Part shown: piece by piece, positions 62,768-64,000 of the stretch
How the letters are laid out: every line of letters begins with the position of its first letter
How positions within the stretch are numbered: position 1 is the first letter of the stretch
From: Parelaphostrongylus tenuis
Taxonomy: Eukaryota; Nematoda; Chromadorea; Rhabditida; Metastrongylidae
Length of the DNA stretch: 64,000 nucleotides
Reading direction: 5' to 3'
Assembly (NCBI GenBank): GCA_019055375.1
Contig: JAHQIW010000606.1
Coordinates: 248,001-312,000, forward strand
The notes under the pieces: generated by a model
What the model was told of the DNA's origin: nothing
Seen by the model: only the letters and a program-made list of their open reading frames with translations
The model's database searches: none
Position numbers and translations under genes: made by a program

Positions 62768-64000
62768 GTAAGCGAATCTTCTTGTGTACGCGACATCTTT
62801 GCTTGAGTATACGAAATTTTGATTGCAGTTCAGGTAAACACAGCTGTTCCTGCGTGTCAGCGGAGCTCTATTTTTACAAGATACGTGGGTATACTGTGAG
62901 AAGATACATTATATGCAAGAATGTTGCTATGGAGTCAAATCTTAGCAGACTATTGTAGAGCTGATAATCACAAATGTTGAGCAAAGAAGTTTGCTAATAA
63001 TAGATGCTTTGAATAAAGGTTTTCAATGATTCTTTGAGTACAATTCTGCATAATGTTGGCTCAAATTTCGAAGGCATTCCCTTCATCGGATCTTGTAGAG
63101 GTTACAAATGGCTCTCAATCTGCACAGTTGACCACTGTCGATGAAGGACTCTGAAGAGAGTGAATGTCGAGGGATGAAATAGTGATAAAACGGAGTACGT
63201 CTTTGGAGAAAGTGCTCAGTACATATTTAAATTTTTCTCATGTTTGAGACCTTGCTTTGTAACGACGAATTCTCATAGTAAGGTATATGGATAATAGCTA
63301 GTTAGTACCCACAGAACGATAGAACAAGGTATGTTCCATAATTTTATCGAAATTTTCAGCTTCTGAAATGCACTAATAATTCATAAACTGGGAGTGATAA
63401 ATGAGGAGGCATCGCACGAAGTGTCCAGCACCATTTTTGATGGACTATTCCTTGTGCTGTGATTATCAGTCAGTATCATGAATTTTATCCCATGTGGAAT
63501 GGGTGCAATGCGAAAACTGAAAGATTTATGTCGCACAATTTGATTGAGAAATTATGAAAATGAAGTTGTAATTGACTAAATGACTAATTATTTATTTTCT
63601 GTGGTACAAAAGGTGGAATTTTTTTGGCAAAGGAAATAAATATGATAAAATAGATATGAATATTTGTGAAAATACGAGATTTGGAAAACTGGTGTTGCTC
63701 CTACTACACATGGCCTTGCTGAGTACTCTTCTAACACATTCTACCATTTACTGATCACAACAACCCCCTTCGATGACGACAAAGATGTATGTTCTTTGGA
63801 AACTATTCTATCAAGATTTCAGCTCCTGTTAACTAGTAATCAAAAACTATTGAAAACGCATTGCATGCAATTTGTCAATGTGCAATCATTTTTGACGATA
63901 CATACCCTTTGTTTTGTAAATGTTTTAGCATTGTTCCAACTACGAAAAGCCTTCTTGAAGTCTTGTCATTCATATTCCATTTTTTACTAACTGTTAAAAT
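62768..64000. other. Window end, no supported feature
   Basis: AT-rich sequence with only short unconvincing open frames. It would be the first intron of the plus-strand gene starting at 62661 if that exon is real, and could contain the missing 5' NMNAT exons on the minus strand, but I see no GxFxPxHxxH-encoding segment. Confidence 0.4.

Noticed and set aside
1..64000. CRISPR arrays, operons of bacterial type, riboswitches or phage genes
   Set aside because: Spliced genes, AT-rich introns and eukaryotic transposons show this is nematode nuclear DNA; no direct-repeat/spacer array or prokaryotic gene cluster is present.

Overview
The window is eukaryotic nuclear DNA, almost certainly from a nematode. 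Genes are split into many short exons (37-423 nt) with GT..AG introns, and the introns are filled with decayed mariner elements, tRNA-derived SINEs, fold-back elements and (TA)n arrays. The protein sequences look nematode. The large repeat-filled introns and an RTE-type reverse-transcriptase remnant suggest a parasitic clade V (strongylid/hookworm-like) worm rather than Caenorhabditis; that placement is inference. LAYOUT. (1) 495-38055, plus strand: a complete afadin/AF-6/Canoe orthologue (C. elegans AFD-1). I assembled 42 exons whose phases all close on one 1,632-residue frame: two Ras-association domains, FHA, dilute (DIL), PDZ, and a long Ser/Pro/Gln-rich tail ending in a charged segment. 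(2) 38056-39260: convergent intergenic space with both 3' ends. (3) 39261-62169, minus strand: a gene whose upstream exons encode a nicotinamide/nicotinate mononucleotide adenylyltransferase (NMNAT) and which then runs, exon after exon in phase, into a tail of about 500 residues. From the exon at 59187-59303 to the stop codon 12 exons close on 630 residues. The N-terminal nucleotide-binding exon was not found, so the gene is 5'-partial here. (4) 62661-62767, plus strand: a probable first coding exon of a further gene, head to head with the NMNAT gene. (5) 62768-64000: nothing supported. MOBILE DNA. I recognise a TIR-flanked internally deleted mariner (4375-4964), two palindromic elements built from the 5' part of a mariner transposase (26525-27040, 29367-29967), three other mariner remnants (44870-45340, 47213-48145, 61165-61490), an RTE-like fragment (40060-40690), a tRNA-derived SINE family with a TTTATCC tail (about ten copies), a roughly 200-250 bp fold-back family with three copies (one inserted into a SINE with a TTAAC duplication), inverted pairs of tRNA-like arms, and a dispersed repeat built from units of roughly 180 bp. 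BIOLOGY. Afadin links Ras/Rap GTPases and junctional membrane proteins to actin at adherens junctions; NMNAT makes NAD+. They are neighbours, not a pathway. The observations most worth checking are the long NMNAT tail, its altered substrate-binding motif, and palindromic elements flanking the in-frame 66-nt PDZ exon of afadin.
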